A stretch of 64,000 nucleotides of DNA, from assembly GCA_009760855.2 (NCBI GenBank), contig WPIO01000037.1, forward strand, positions 786,001 through 850,000, given 5' to 3'. The position numbers were made by a program, and so were the translations under genes. Source of the stretch: Cristatella mucedo (lineage: Eukaryota; Bryozoa; Phylactolaemata; Cristatellidae). Each line of letters opens with the position of its first letter. Position 1 is the stretch's first letter. The notes below the pieces were generated by a model. The model worked only from the letters and a program-made list of their open reading frames with translations, made no database searches and was not told the origin of the DNA. This document shows positions 24,101 to 31,496 of this stretch, one piece after another.

Positions 24101-26121
24101 TGCCCGTCTCGCCTTTGGAGCCCGCTGCGCCTTGCGGCCCCGTGTCGCCGGCCGAGCCCTTAGCGCCGACTGCGCCGCTGTCGCCGCGCTCGCCTTTCTG
24201 CCCGTTCGCTCCTGCCGAACCAGTCTGTCCCTGCTCTCCGCTCTGTCCGCTGCTGCCGCGGTCGCCCTGGCTGCCCTTGTCTCCGGCAGCACCTCGGTCG
24301 CCGGTATCACCCCGGTCGCCCTTCTGCCCGGTGTCGCCCTTGGCACCCGCAGCGCCGTCCTTACCGGGCTGACCGTCGTTGCCTCTCGCTCCCGGAGCGC
24401 CCGCGTCACCGTGGTCGCCTTTGTCACCACTCTGGCCGGTGGGACCTTGGCTGCCGCTGACTCCTGCTTCACCTTTCTGGCCAGCGGCGCCGGCGGCTCC
24501 ATTCGCTCCATCTCGGCCAGCTGCGCCGGTCTGTCCAGTTGCACCCTGGACGCCCTGAGCGCCCGGTGCGCCGAGGTCACCTGTCGAACCACTGCTGCCG
24601 GTGTCACCCTTGTCGCCCCGGCTTCCTGCGTCGCCCTTCTGCCCAGAAGCTCCGGTCAATCCAGCGGGTCCGATGCCTCCGGTCTGCCCCGCGTCACCCT
24701 GAGACCCCCTGCTGCCCTGCGCACCCGAGGCACCCTGCTCTCCTTTCGGTCCTGTAGATCCGGCGGCGCCGTGAACGCCCTGATCGCCTCGGTCGCCCTT
24801 GGCTCCAGCCGAACCGCTTGCGCCAGTATCGCCCTTGTCGCCATTGCTGCCGTCGCGGCCGCTGGCGCCCGAAGCTCCGCGGTCGCCGATCTGCCCCTTG
24901 TCGCCCTTGGCTCCACTGTCGCCGGCCGGGCCGGTCTGACCGGGTGATCCAGCCGCTCCACTTACTCCCGGCTGGCCGGTCTGACCGGCAGAGCCGCTGG
25001 CACCGGCGGGGCCCCTGTCACCCGTATCACCCTTTGCACCTGAAGCGCCATCGCTGCCCCGGGCTCCATCGCGTCCCGTCGGACCCTGCGGACCGATGGG
25101 TCCGACGTTGCCTTGGTCGCCTTTTGAGCCGGTGGCTCCCGGGACACCGCTATCACCCTGCGGACCCTTGGCTCCGGCGTTACCCGTCTGCCCTTGGCTG
25201 CCGGTGGGCCCTATCGGTCCTGGCTTTCCGTCAGTTCCCTGATCGCCCTTGGCTCCGCTCGATCCGGGCTGGCCGGCCACTCCTGGCTCGCCTTTGCTGC
25301 CAGCGTTGCCAGTGGCACCAGCCGGGCCGGTAGCGCCCTGCGGGCCGACCGAACCCGTGGCACCCGGCCGGCCGGCGTCGCCCGATGCACCCTTGGCCCC
25401 GCTTGAGCCTGTCGGGCCCGGGCCACCCAGATCGCCCTTGGCTCCTTTCGCTCCCGGGGCGCCGCTCGCTCCCATCGGACCGGTGCGGCCCGGCGCTCCA
25501 TTCGCACCGGCCGTCTGCCATCCAGCGCTACCGGGCTCGCCCTTCTGTCCTCTAGGTCCGGTGGGCCCAGCTGGAGCCCGAGCTGGCACTGGCGCAGGCG
25601 CCGGTGCGGAGCTGCCCCAGCTGAGGGCCGGAGCTGGCACTGGCGCAGGCGCCGGTGCGGAGCTGCCCCAGCTGAGGGCCGGAACTGGCGGCGCAGGCGC
25701 CGGTGCGGAGCCGCCAGAGTCGGACCACGAAAACCAGTTGTTGGCACTCGAACTTGATGATCCTACGAAGGAAAATGGCTGCCGCTGTTAACAGCAGTTA
25801 ACCTGTTAACAGCCAGGTTACACAGGTTCGAGGTCTACCGAGAAGCTAGAAGTAGCATCGGCAGCCATTTCGGCGGCCGAGGCCCTATCGATTGCCGGGG
25901 GAGAGGGGAGGGGGCCGCATCGATGGCGGCTGCTATCGCAACTTCGTCGTTCGGCCGCCATCGGGAGTCATCGGGAGTTGGCCAGCGCACCTAGCGAAGC
26001 AGCCTTTGAATCGCTCCTAGCGTGGCACCAGGCAAGCGGTCGACGCGCTACACGTACCGACGGCGACGCCTATCGAGCCGATCAGGGCCGATGCCAGCAG
26101 CGCCACCCTCGCGATCGTCAT
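11056..26121 (-). CDS. Giant membrane-anchored collagen-like protein with EGF stalk (12 coding exons, 4065 aa)
   Basis: Joining 26058-26121, 20486-25762, 17612-20338, 15648-17141, 15231-15509, 14672-14905, 13276-14370, 12755-12970, 12253-12510, 11681-11920, 11405-11530 and 11056-11243 on the minus strand gives 12,198 nt, an ATG, one terminal TAG and no internal stop. Every junction is GT-AG and phase 1. Layout: signal peptide 1 to about 22; Ser then Pro/Ala-rich linker to 86; Gly-X-Y rod about 87-3676, with one visible break (about 102-107); EGF-like and 4-Cys modules 3680-4003; transmembrane helix about 4019-4043; RARRRR stop-transfer; 22-residue tail. Collagen rods form trimers and EGF repeats form stiff, often calcium-bound stalks. 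I infer a type I surface protein projecting a long rod. No fibrillar COLF1, C1q or NC1 domain is visible. I do not recognise a named family. The function (adhesion, cuticle or matrix anchoring) is open. Confidence 0.88.
11405..11530 (-). CDS. Exon 11: truncated fifth EGF
   Basis: This 126-nt exon covers residues 3962-4003. Its acceptor (CTCTTCCTTGCAG) ends at 11531. The proposed donor GTATAT starts at 11404, immediately before an in-frame TAG that would otherwise end the protein. It encodes DRNECASRTFVDQNCPSP, then CINTVGSYQC, a calcium-binding EGF start with only the first four cysteines. The last two cysteines and their loop are missing, and the exon ends in FGKSADI. If exon 12 were not spliced on, read-through of the donor would give a secreted form ending three codons later (GI-stop). 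Confidence 0.78.
11681..11920 (-). CDS. Exon 10: 4-Cys mini-module and fourth EGF
   Basis: This 240-nt exon covers residues 3882-3961. Its acceptor (TTTCTCTTTCAG) ends at 11921 and its donor GTAAGG starts at 11680. It begins with a four-cysteine segment spaced C-x10-C-x-C-x17-C and ending NGTQC (a sequon, as in exon 8). An EGF domain follows: CSVANGGCEHIC, then CSCRTGFQLL and a closing VGCE. It lacks the D-x-D/N-E-C start and the central Asn signature, so it is probably not a calcium-binding EGF. Confidence 0.86.
12143..12172. repeat. GA microsatellite in intron 9
   Basis: Fifteen GA units between exons 9 and 10 of the collagen-like gene, followed by a GGCGA tandem run (about 12203-12222). 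Confidence 0.85.
12253..12510 (-). CDS. Exon 9: third calcium-binding EGF and 4-Cys mini-module
   Basis: This 258-nt exon covers residues 3796-3881. Its acceptor (TCGCTCGCAG) ends at 12511 and its donor GTGAGT starts at 12252. It opens DIDECREGSAQCSNEC and CVNTPGGYYCNC, a calcium-binding EGF with a long final loop closing at QSC. A second cysteine cluster spaced C-x5-C-x-C-x14-C ends the exon (GGCF). Exon length and phase are symmetric. Confidence 0.86.
12755..12970 (-). CDS. Exon 8: 4-Cys mini-module and second calcium-binding EGF
   Basis: This 216-nt exon covers residues 3724-3795. Its acceptor (CGCCCGCAG) ends at 12971 and its donor GTGGGC starts at 12754 (weaker than the others but GT). 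The first half has four cysteines spaced C-x8-C-x-C-x13-C and ends NGTNC, which contains an N-glycosylation sequon. The second half is a complete calcium-binding EGF: DVNECAVANGKCDQLC followed by CTNTNGSFNCSC and a last cysteine at DYVC. Exons 8 to 10 all contain a comparable short 4-Cys segment next to an EGF. Confidence 0.86.
13276..14370 (-). CDS. Exon 7: end of Gly-X-Y rod and first calcium-binding EGF domain
   Basis: This 1095-nt exon covers residues 3359-3723. Its acceptor (TTCGTTCAATAG) ends at 14371 and its donor GTGAGT starts at 13275. Gly-X-Y continues to about residue 3676. The sequence then passes directly into DKNECLVNNGGCSNRC and CVNTLGGYYCAC, a six-cysteine EGF domain (Cys 3683, 3690, 3694, 3703, 3705, 3722). 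The D-x-N-E-C start and the C-x-N-x4-Y-x-C-x-C core match the calcium-binding EGF consensus, including the Asn beta-hydroxylation signature. The rod-to-stalk boundary lies inside an exon, with no intron at the domain junction. Confidence 0.88.
14672..14905 (-). CDS. Exon 6: Gly-X-Y rod, residues 3281-3358
   Basis: This 234-nt exon has its acceptor (TTTCGATCTCAG) ending at 14906 and its donor GTAAGA starting at 14671. It encodes 78 residues (26 triplets) of unbroken Gly-X-Y. Like exon 5 it is an intact number of triplets and is symmetric in phase 1, so it is a candidate cassette exon. Confidence 0.85.
15231..15509 (-). CDS. Exon 5: Gly-X-Y rod, residues 3188-3280
   Basis: This 279-nt exon has its acceptor (TTTTTCGTTTGCAG) ending at 15510 and its donor GTAATT starting at 15230. 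It encodes 93 residues of unbroken Gly-X-Y, beginning GRDGAAGATGAKGDAG and ending in KGD-type triplets. The length is a multiple of 9, so it is a whole number of Gly-X-Y triplets and could be skipped without breaking frame or repeat register. Confidence 0.85.
15648..17141 (-). CDS. Exon 4: Gly-X-Y rod, residues 2690-3187
   Basis: This 1494-nt exon has its acceptor (CCGTCTTTCAG) ending at 17142 and its donor GTGAGC starting at 15647. All of it is Gly-X-Y in register. Ala and Thr dominate X and Y. One tyrosine-containing triplet (GYD) occurs near the start. I see no RGD here, in contrast to exons 2 and 3. Confidence 0.87.
17612..20338 (-). CDS. Exon 3: Gly-X-Y rod, residues 1781-2689
   Basis: This 2727-nt exon has an acceptor CGTTTGCAG ending at 20339 and a donor GTGAGT starting at 17611. 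It is entirely Gly-X-Y with no cysteine and no break that I can see. The first residues are GAPGSTGDRGDKGDQ, continuing the repeat register of exon 2 exactly. It contains several RGD tripeptides and frequent KGD/KGE pairs. The following intron (17142-17611, 470 nt, the longest in the coding region) contains a purine-rich GGAAAA-type low-complexity tract at about 17264-17355. Confidence 0.88.
20486..25762 (-). CDS. Exon 2: linker plus first 1.7 kb-residue block of Gly-X-Y rod
   Basis: One 5277-nt exon encodes residues 22-1780 plus the first base of 1781. The acceptor (TTTTCCTTCGTAG) ends at 25763 and the donor GTAAGC starts at 20485. Residues 22-40 are Ser/Asn/Trp-rich. Residues 41-86 are a Pro/Ala-rich linker built from tandem copies of a PALSWGSSAPAPAPV-like unit. 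Gly-X-Y starts at Gly87 and runs to the exon end. The only break I see is GWQTAG at about 102-107. X is very often Ala; Y is often Thr, Ala, Pro, Ser, Asp, Gln or Lys. KGD/KGE and RGD triplet pairs recur. The single cysteine of the rod is Cys1207 (codon 22206-22208). Reading the opposite strand gives long Pro/Ala-rich shadow frames, which I do not regard as genes. Confidence 0.88.
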
Positions 26122-26135
26122 GGTCGCTATCGCCA
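26058..26135 (-). CDS. Exon 1: start codon and signal peptide (coding 26058-26121)
   Basis: The ATG is at 26119-26121. It opens MTIAR followed by a hydrophobic stretch (VALLASALIGSIGVAVG), a typical short n-region and h-region. The donor GTACGTG lies right after the first base of codon 22 (intron starts at 26057), so the exon ends in phase 1 and exon 2 supplies GA to complete a Gly. A good acceptor (pyrimidine-rich tract, then TTTTTGCAG) ends at 26136, so the exon probably starts at 26135 with 14 nt of 5' UTR, implying an upstream non-coding exon. Start choice: the exon 2 frame has a stop (near 25786) just upstream of its acceptor, so the N-terminus must come from another exon, and this one fits in phase and content. 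Confidence 0.8.
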
Positions 26136-26572
26136 CTGCAAAAATGCGACCGAGTAGAGATTAAATGAGCATTAGACACGTGACAGCGCGAGAGCGCGAT
26201 CCTCGTCCCTGCCTCCGAGCCCAGCCCTCGAGCCCGTCGGATTCGAGCGACGGCTCCGACGACGCGCCGCCGGGGATGGACAGCGCCGCCGCCGAGTCTT
26301 GAGCGCGCGCCGACGAAGTCGAGTCGCGCCAGCCGCGCGTGCCGCAGGAGCTTCTCGTTCGCTCGCTGACAGCGGCGCTCGCGCGCTGGCTCGGGCGAAG
26401 CGCTCGCGTGCGGACAGGCGAGCCGAAAAGCTCTTCGGCCGGCGCGAGCCAGCTCCGAGCTCGCCATCCTGCTTTGGGCGCCGCGGTTGCGTCGATTGCC
26501 GCCGCGGCGCCTCTCCGTCGACGGAAGCCTCGCGCCGCCGCTGCCTGAGAGGCGGCGATCCGATCGAGTGAG

Positions 26573-26628
26573 CGAGAGCCGACGCCGGGCGGCGCCAGCT
26601 CGCGGGCGCCGCCCGGCGTCGGCTCTCG
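26573..26628. repeat. Perfect 24-bp inverted repeat, 8-nt loop
   Basis: Arms 26573-26596 and 26605-26628 are exact reverse complements, rich in GCCGACGCCGGGCGGCGCC, with loop AGCTCGCG. A hairpin this stable in transcribed RNA or single-stranded DNA would be hard to open. It lies within the putative 5' intron or promoter region. Confidence 0.8.
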
Positions 26629-26659
26629 GCAGGCTCGCCGCCGCTGCGCGGGCCCCCCA

Positions 26660-26706
<47 letters not shown>
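26660..26706. repeat. GGC trinucleotide repeat upstream of the collagen-like gene
   Basis: About 15 GGC units in the CpG-rich putative 5' UTR intron of the minus-strand gene. A 24-bp perfect hairpin lies about 35 bp away. Confidence 0.85.
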
Positions 26707-26709
<3 letters not shown>

Positions 26710-27266
26710 TGCAAAGCGCTTCGGCGTGCGCCTGCGGTTACGAGGGAGACGACGGCTGACAGCTCGCTTGCTCGGAGCGGCGCGCGACTACGACTCGGGC
26801 AGGCAGCCGGCGGCTTACGTACGGCTCGGCTCCGCGGCGGCCGCCTGGCGCGCACGCGGCCGCTTCTTAACCGGAAGAGCGGACGCGAGCGAGCGCCGGA
26901 GAGTCAGCTGCTGCTCCGGAGGGCGTCCGCATGAGCCCGCCAGCGCGCGCGAACGCCTGGGCAAGACCTACGCTCGCTCGCTCGCGGCGGCGGCGGCGGC
27001 GCGCTTTGAGCCGCCGCCGCCGCGAGCGAGCGGCGCGAACCCGTCATCAGCGCTCGACGAGGGCCTCGCAGGAGAGCGAGGGGCGCGCGCGAGCACGCGC
27101 GAATGGCTCGCGTGCCTCCTCGACTCCTGCGCCGATCTCTGTGCTGCTCTCGCCGCTCCAGCGCGTCGACGGGTGCAGTCGCCGGCGGCGGCGGCACGAG
27201 CGATCGCACGCGGCGAGCGGCGGCGGCGCGTCGGGGCGCCGTAGGACGCCCAGCGGTGGCACTCAC

Positions 27267-27395
27267 GTCAGGCGGCGACGCTGCAGTGGGTCAAGACGAT
27301 GACGCAACGTGACGAGGATCGGTTCCGTCCCAGACGGGGTGTAGCGTTGCTCGCAAGATGTAGCGTCTACCGCGCCCGGCGGAGACCGAGTAACT
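27267..27395 (-). other. Candidate non-coding first exon (5' UTR)
   Basis: Exon 1 has a good acceptor just before the ATG, so an upstream exon is expected. A strong donor, GTGAGT, starts at 27266 on the minus strand, 129 nt downstream of the predicted start site at 27395. This would leave a 1131-nt 5' UTR intron (26136-27266). Other GT donors exist in this GC-rich stretch, for example a GTAAGC at about 26815. Confidence 0.3.
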
Positions 27396-27427
27396 GAATC
27401 CCGCAAACGCCGTCCGTCGTATTTAAA
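27392..27427 (-). promoter_or_regulatory. Candidate TATA/initiator core promoter of the collagen-like gene
   Basis: On the minus strand TTTAAATA (27420-27427) lies 32 nt upstream of the A of an initiator-like TCAGTT (27392-27397), the standard TATA-to-start spacing. The predicted start site is about 27395. It lies inside a CpG-rich block, 1.27 kb upstream of the ATG. The TATA-like sequence is nearly palindromic and could also serve the plus strand, where I find no gene. This is inference from motif spacing only. Confidence 0.35.
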
Positions 27428-27576
27428 CCGGCTCTTGTCGAAGGGGCTCGGCTCGGCTGTGCGTCAGCTCCGTGCTCGCGGCAGACGCCGTTGGAGGGGA
27501 TTAAGAAGCAAGATTAATACGATGCCTATCATCAATCACATAACCCTCTCTCCGAAAACCTAACGCCCTTCCGCCT

Positions 27577-27668
27577 CTCTCTCTCTCTCTCTCTCTCTCT
27601 CGCTTGCTCGCTCGCTCTCTCTCTCTCTATCCCTCCCTCTCTCTATCTCTCTCTCCCCCTCTATCTCC
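27577..27668. repeat. CT-rich tract
   Basis: CT repeats with CGCTTGCTCGCTCGCT and CCCTCC interruptions, about 180 bp upstream of the candidate start site of the minus-strand gene. On the gene's strand this is a GAGA-type purine tract, which in some animals marks promoters. Confidence 0.75.
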
Positions 27669-28412
27669 AGAATGACTCCTCCTTTTCCTCCTCTTCAGAC
27701 AATCTCTGGACGCAGCGAGCCGCTGCGATCATTGCCCTCGCAGCCCGCCGAGCGCGCGGTATTGGGCGGCGCTGCCGCGGTACCTCGCGCCGGTCGGGTG
27801 TTGGGTCTCGCTACGCCGTCGCACCAGCGTCTCAAACCAATTGGAAGCCTCCGACGAGCGGCCATTATGCCATCGTTACGAACTGACCGCAGCCAATGAA
27901 CCAAAGGCGGCCTTCGCTGGCTGCGCCGCGGCGGAGGCATTTGCGCACTGACCGCTCTCTTCGGGGGAAAAAAGGCTTTTCGGCGGCCGCCGCCGCTTGT
28001 CACGACGGGCCGAAGGAATGCGAAAGCGTGACACCGCTTATTTGGCGTTCGACTTGCACCGGGTGCGACAACCGACGACCGAGAGCTTCGGCGACGCTAC
28101 CATTGGCCTGTCGTCTCAGAAGTGTCGCCGGCGGTGTCCAACCGTGGCCGTCCCCGCCTACCGCAGGACTGCCGGGCGCACCGGACGAGAGGAAAAAAGA
28201 AAACTTCCGAGTAGTCCCTACTTTTGGCAGTGACACTCGTGGACATGGACCGAGCGGAACCTGCCGGCTAAGGCGGCCAGCGTCCTCCGCTGACCGCCGT
28301 CGCAGCTTCTGCCCGCCGCCGACGCCGCCTGCTAGAGACTGCGGCTCCACCAAGCGGCGGCTCCACGAGCCGGCTCTGTAGCTCCTTGAGCGGCTTCAAA
28401 GCAGAGTGCTAG

Positions 28413-28442
28413 TCGGCCGAGTGCTGCGCAGCACTCGGCCGA
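28413..28442. repeat. Perfect 30-bp palindrome
   Basis: TCGGCCGAGTGCTGC followed directly by its reverse complement, with no spacer. It lies in the CpG-rich stretch upstream of the gene. Confidence 0.85.
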
Positions 28443-29204
28443 GCTTGCCGCACCACTGGCCCGCAGCGAACGCTCGCCGCGCGCGCCGAGAGCGCTCAAT
28501 GCGCCGGCGACTGCCTCTCCCCTTCCGGACGAGGACGCCGTAAACGAGGCCGTCGAGACGAGGCGGCAGCGGCGGAGGCGGCGCGAGAGAGCGCACGCGA
28601 GCGTCCGACGAACGCTACGACGAGCTCGCCGCTCGGTCGTCTCTGGCACCCGCGGCGGCGGCGGCGACGGTCGGGCTCGGGCGCCGCGCGGCCTATAGCA
28701 TCAGCGCCGCCGATCGACGAGGCCCGGCAACCACGCGCTGCGGCGAGCGCTCGTGGCGAGCGCTCGCGCGCGATCGACCGAGCTAGGATGCAGCGTCATA
28801 AGCTACCACAGAGCGAGCGTCGCGTAGCTGGATCGCCCTATACAGTCGCTGACCGAGGGGAGATAATCTCGCACGAACGCAGAGACCGGCGGAGCGAGCG
28901 AACCGAGCGAGCCCTCTCGCCGCGCCGACTCCGGCTTGTCGGTTGAGCTCGTCCTCGCAGAGCGACTCGCCGACGGTCGCCGCTCTGGCGGTGCGAGCGC
29001 GATCGATGATTTTGAACGCGCCTTTCACAGTCTGGAAGCCGCAGAGCGAACTCCACGCCATCGCAGCAGGCGTTTAATAAGTGAAATAAGCTGTTCTCTC
29101 CCCCCATTCGTTCCCTGAAGAGGACCGGCGGGCGCGAGGTTGCCATGGCAACGGCGTTTACGCGGTTTCCCGATTGCAAGAAAGTCAGCTGACTTTTACC
29201 AGCC

Positions 29205-29335
29205 CCATTTGCATAGCGGCAGAAGAGCCTTTAGTGGCTATCCCTATCGCTTGCAGTTGGCAATAAAGGATCGCCTACTGCAGGAATCGAGCCCGCGACA
29301 TCGGTCGTGAAGAGCGAGCACGTTGCTTTTTATCG
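29205..29335 (-). mobile_element. Degenerate SINE family A copy
   Basis: The inverted body (GCGGCAGAAGAGCCTTTAG) and an inverted B-box region (GGAATCGAGCCCGCGAC) match the family A consensus in reverse. The A-box end is eroded. Confidence 0.65.
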
Positions 29336-30381
29336 TGGCCCTTAAACAGATAACAAGCCGAAGCTTTAGTCGGTTTTAATTCACAAGTAGAGTGAGCGTA
29401 GCTGCGTAGGACATGCTTTGTTAATTGACCGCATTAGAACCAAAGAGCGTCAGCGAGACGTTGCGATTGCTCTGCAAAATCATCAGAACTAGACGACTGT
29501 ATGGCAGGCTGGCTTCGCGGAACGCGCGATTGAGTCAGAGCGCTGTTCGAGTTAATTCTGGGCGAAGGCACTTTTTGCAGCCTTTCGATGTTCAAGGCCT
29601 AAGCGAAGAAGGAGGAAAGCGGAGGAGGATACACTCCATTCAAAATATCCAAGTCGGCGGGCAATGCCACCCGGGCGGCTGCCGGCGTCGCCGTCCGCCG
29701 CCCCATCGGCCCCCCTGCGACCGACGCGGCGGCCTCCGCGTCGGAAAATCCGCCCAAGGAGAAGGACGAAGGATCAGCAAAGGACGCGGCTGCCGCTGGT
29801 TTCGTGGGAGCCTGGGCTCCGATGTCGAACCAAGCCCGACGGGCTTGCGTAAGCTCCGCTAGCTCAAATTGCGTCATCGGCCTTGACCGATGCCCACGGC
29901 TCAGATGAAACGGCCAGCGGCGGGAGCGGCAGGCGAACGTGCGGCCGCGGCAACGCTCGACCTTATTGGAGCGCTCTGCACGTTTAACCCCGCCCTGCCC
30001 CGCCCCGCCCCGCCCCCCGGGGCCAGCTGCGCAGCTACGAGTGCTCACTCTGGCGCGACGCTTCGCGAAGCAGTGAGCAGGCCGTGGCACCGATCCGTGT
30101 TCGTTTGCGTTGTTAATTCGTTTTGCTTCTTAGGCGATCCGATGCCCAGGGTCGCAGTTGTGCAATTTGTCGTAAACCTCTGCTGCTTGAAGATGTATCA
30201 CGACGGAGTGTGCGGACCGCCCGAGTCTCTTGAAGATCGTGTCAGACTACACATCTCCATGTACAGTACCATGTACAGTAGTTTTCCAACAGCAAGTAAC
30301 CTCTTCCGCTCTAAAATATGCGATGCTCATCCTAGTTTTACAAGAGCACAGGTTTTTTATTTCATATATGTATATATACGT

Positions 30382-30387
<6 letters not shown>
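29336..30387. other. Unassigned sequence
   Basis: A moderately GC-rich part (29640-30060) with open frames but no domain, and a CCCCGCC run near 29995-30020. No gene can be supported. Confidence 0.45.
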
Positions 30388-30438
<51 letters not shown>

Positions 30439-30590
30439 CCCCACTCAGGTATACTCTCTGTCTTTCTCTCTCTTCTCTTTGTGTGTGTCTCTCTCGCCCA
30501 CTCCGCCACTCTATCTCTCTCTCTCTTTTTCCCACTCTGGTATTCTCTCGCTCTCTCTTACCCACTCTGCCTCTCTCTGTAACGGGAGAA
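30388..30590. repeat. AT microsatellite followed by CT-rich tract
   Basis: About 47 bp of AT (30388-30434), then about 130 bp of CT-rich sequence (30455-30590) with a repeated CCCACTCTG motif. Confidence 0.85.
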
Positions 30591-30913
30591 CCCATTCGGC
30601 AACGGTCTAGATTAAGCCCTAGCGGTCACTAACAACTGGCAGATGTCAAGCGCGTTGTTACGGGCAACAGCATGGCGTCGCTGTTTTTATGGCAGCCTCC
30701 GGACGGATTGATCCTCTTACCCCTCCTCCCCCCACTCTCAGTCCATCCGAGCGTCTACCGTCAGCCTGCAGACGGCCGCAACGCCTACATTGGACGCTTG
30801 GATGGAGGCGTTGATGCGCGCGAAGGATCGTGCGTTCTAGGACGGCGGCGCGGCTCACGCGCGTAGCTAATACATTAAGTGTGAGGGAGCACGAAGCTTC
30901 GAGCTTTCGTTGG

Positions 30914-30955
30914 CTGCTGCTGCTGCTCCTGCTGCTGATGCTGCTGCTGGTGTCG
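30914..30955. repeat. CTG-rich trinucleotide repeat
   Basis: Imperfect CTG units with CTC and ATG interruptions. There is no supporting gene around it. Confidence 0.75.
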
Positions 30956-31496
30956 GCTGCCGCCGCCGGTAGGTAGCTGCGAGCGAGCACGATAGCGAGA
31001 CGGCGGTGCATTGGCGGCGCCGCAGCTCGCTGGCGGCGGCCCCGCGAAATGTCTCAAGAGCACTATACTCCGGACGCGAGCACCTGCACGAGAGAAAGCT
31101 TGGCGCTAATCGATGCCGAGCGAGCTGAATGCAACGCGAGCCTGGGCGGAACGCTGCGACTAAGCCGGCTGCAGCCAGCCGAAAAAAATGGGGGCTTAAC
31201 CTCGTTGCGGCCGGAGGCGAATCTGCGCGAAATGTGAGTACATGCGAATATATGTTATGTGCTAAATAATCGTGGCCAGTTTCTAAAATGAGAAGCTGTG
31301 CAAGGCATTTGACTCTTGGAGCCTTGACGGTTCAGCAGCACTTAAAGCTAGTGCTTTCCGGCCGTGGGCGCTGCTCCGCCCGTCCGATGTCGCTCTCTCT
31401 CTCTCACTCGGGGCTGCGCTTATGTAACCCCTATATCCACAAGCGTAGAAGCGAAACTTTTGCTATGCTTTTTTGGCAGATTTGAGCCCGTTCTTA

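Larger units (their letters stand above)
26140..29110. promoter_or_regulatory. CpG-rich upstream region of the collagen-like gene
   Basis: This stretch is very GC- and CpG-rich compared with the regions beyond 29.2 kb. It contains a (GGC)n run (26660-26706), a CT tract (27577-27668), a 24-bp perfect inverted repeat (26573-26628), a 30-bp perfect palindrome (28413-28442) and CCAAT-type motifs (around 27833 and 27891). No coding exon is convincing in it. Open frames here are explained by GC bias. Confidence 0.45.

Noticed and set aside
13100-25791. Long plus-strand open frames rich in Pro, Ala, Arg or Gly opposite the collagen exons
   Set aside because: They are shadows of GC-rich GGN-GCN coding. 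They cross intron boundaries, lack domains, and the minus strand gives perfect Gly-X-Y with matched splice sites.
25249-25791. Plus-strand Pro-rich frame with a GAGAG-type repeat
   Set aside because: Antisense of exon 2 and its linker repeat.
26048-27302. Arg/Ala-rich open frames on both strands upstream of the gene
   Set aside because: Explained by CpG-rich composition. No domains, and they overlap in several frames.
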